From an uncultured Eubacteriales bacterium (GTDB lineage Bacteria; Bacillota; Clostridia; Oscillospirales; Butyricicoccaceae), in the NCBI GenBank assembly GCA_910585875.1, contig CAJUIK010000071.1, forward strand, positions 1-6,030: DNA of 6,030 bases, written 5' to 3'. The notes beneath the pieces are model-generated. The model was not told the DNA's origin. It made no database searches and was given only the letters and a program-made list of their open reading frames with translations. Shown here piece by piece: positions 5,772 to 6,030 of the stretch. The position numbers and the translations under genes are program-made. Within the stretch, counting starts at the first letter, position 1. The number at the start of each line of letters is the position of its first letter.

Positions 5772-6030
5772 TGCAAAATAGGGGCATCTCCCGCCGACGC
5801 ACTGGTTGTTGCGGCTGGACATTTCGCAGCGGATTTCCTCCGGCTTTTCCATCTGGGCTAACCCCAGTTCCGCCGCATAGTCCGCCGCCTGCAAAATGGC
5901 GGTATAAGAATCCCGCTTGCAGCATCGGGGTCCGCCGATTTTGCCCACAGCCTCCAGGCAGCGGGCGGTCATCTGGTTGCTCTGGCCCCAATTCTCCCCG
6001 CCCAAGGGGGTGGCGCCGGTGACTAAGCTG
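5763..6030 (-). CDS. DUF5714-family protein, C-terminal part only
   Basis: The frame enters from the right edge and ends at the TAG at 5765-5763, so 88 C-terminal residues are visible and the start lies outside. Recognisable pieces are ATPLGGENWGQSNQMTARCL, IGGPRCCKRDSY and a closing NQCVGGRCPYF, which match the conserved C-terminal part of DUF5714 proteins as I remember them. Four cysteines in CC and CVGGRC plus Cys in ARCLEA and IRCEM suggest a metal site, but this is inferred. A second open frame on the same strand (5644-5991) overlaps it and is arginine-rich, without family motifs; I take it as a shadow. The function of the family is not established. The gene lies upstream of efp but efp has its own promoter, so a functional link is not implied. 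Confidence 0.85.
   Translation of the reverse strand, partial: SLVTGATPLGGENWGQSNQMTARCLEAVGKIGGPRCCKRDSYTAILQAADYAAELGLAQMEKPEEIRCEMSSRNNQCVGGRCPYFAGR

Noticed and set aside
5644..5991. Minus-strand open frame of 115 codons overlapping the DUF5714 gene
   Set aside because: It has Arg/Gly-rich composition without recognisable motifs and runs through the efp promoter; the overlapping frame matches DUF5714.

Overview
The window comes from a GC-rich chromosome, most likely of the class Clostridia and perhaps an Oscillospirales-type gut Firmicute. That placement is an inference. It rests on the EF-P sequence type, a CD1247-type protein directly after efp, sigma-A promoters of TTGnnn-17-TAnnnT form, strong GGAGG ribosome binding sites, and a MoxR/DUF58/transglutaminase operon of Firmicute style. 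All supported genes lie on the minus strand, so transcription runs from high to low coordinates.

Layout in transcription order: (1) the 3' end of a DUF5714-family gene enters from the right edge and stops at 5763. (2) efp (5605-5042), encoding elongation factor P, has its own good promoter. It is followed after a strong GC hairpin by a zinc-ribbon protein of the CD1247 N-terminal domain family (4948-4454), probably in the same transcript, which ends at an intrinsic terminator (4394-4422). (3) A small two-helix membrane protein of 89 aa (4299-4030) has its own extended -10 promoter and its own terminator (3971-3999). (4) A three-gene operon follows: MoxR-type AAA+ ATPase (3850-2894), DUF58 protein (2889-1885) and a membrane-anchored transglutaminase-like protein (1888 running off the left edge at base 1). 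A 4-bp gap and then an ATGA overlap indicate tight translational coupling.

How the genes work together: EF-P relieves ribosome stalling at proline stretches. The three-gene operon is the widespread MoxR-DUF58-transglutaminase arrangement, in which the ATPase probably acts as a chaperone for the two membrane partners. Its substrate is unknown here. The transglutaminase protein has a long Pro/Glu-rich linker that could itself depend on EF-P, but this is speculation.

Nothing in the window looks like a new multi-gene system. The points most worth a second look are a His/Cys-rich probable metal-binding tail on the CD1247-type protein, a hairpin with potential pseudoknot geometry upstream of that gene's ribosome binding site, and the autonomous small membrane protein gene. 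No tRNA, rRNA, CRISPR array, insertion sequence or phage element was seen. No stretch over 300 bases lacks a gene.
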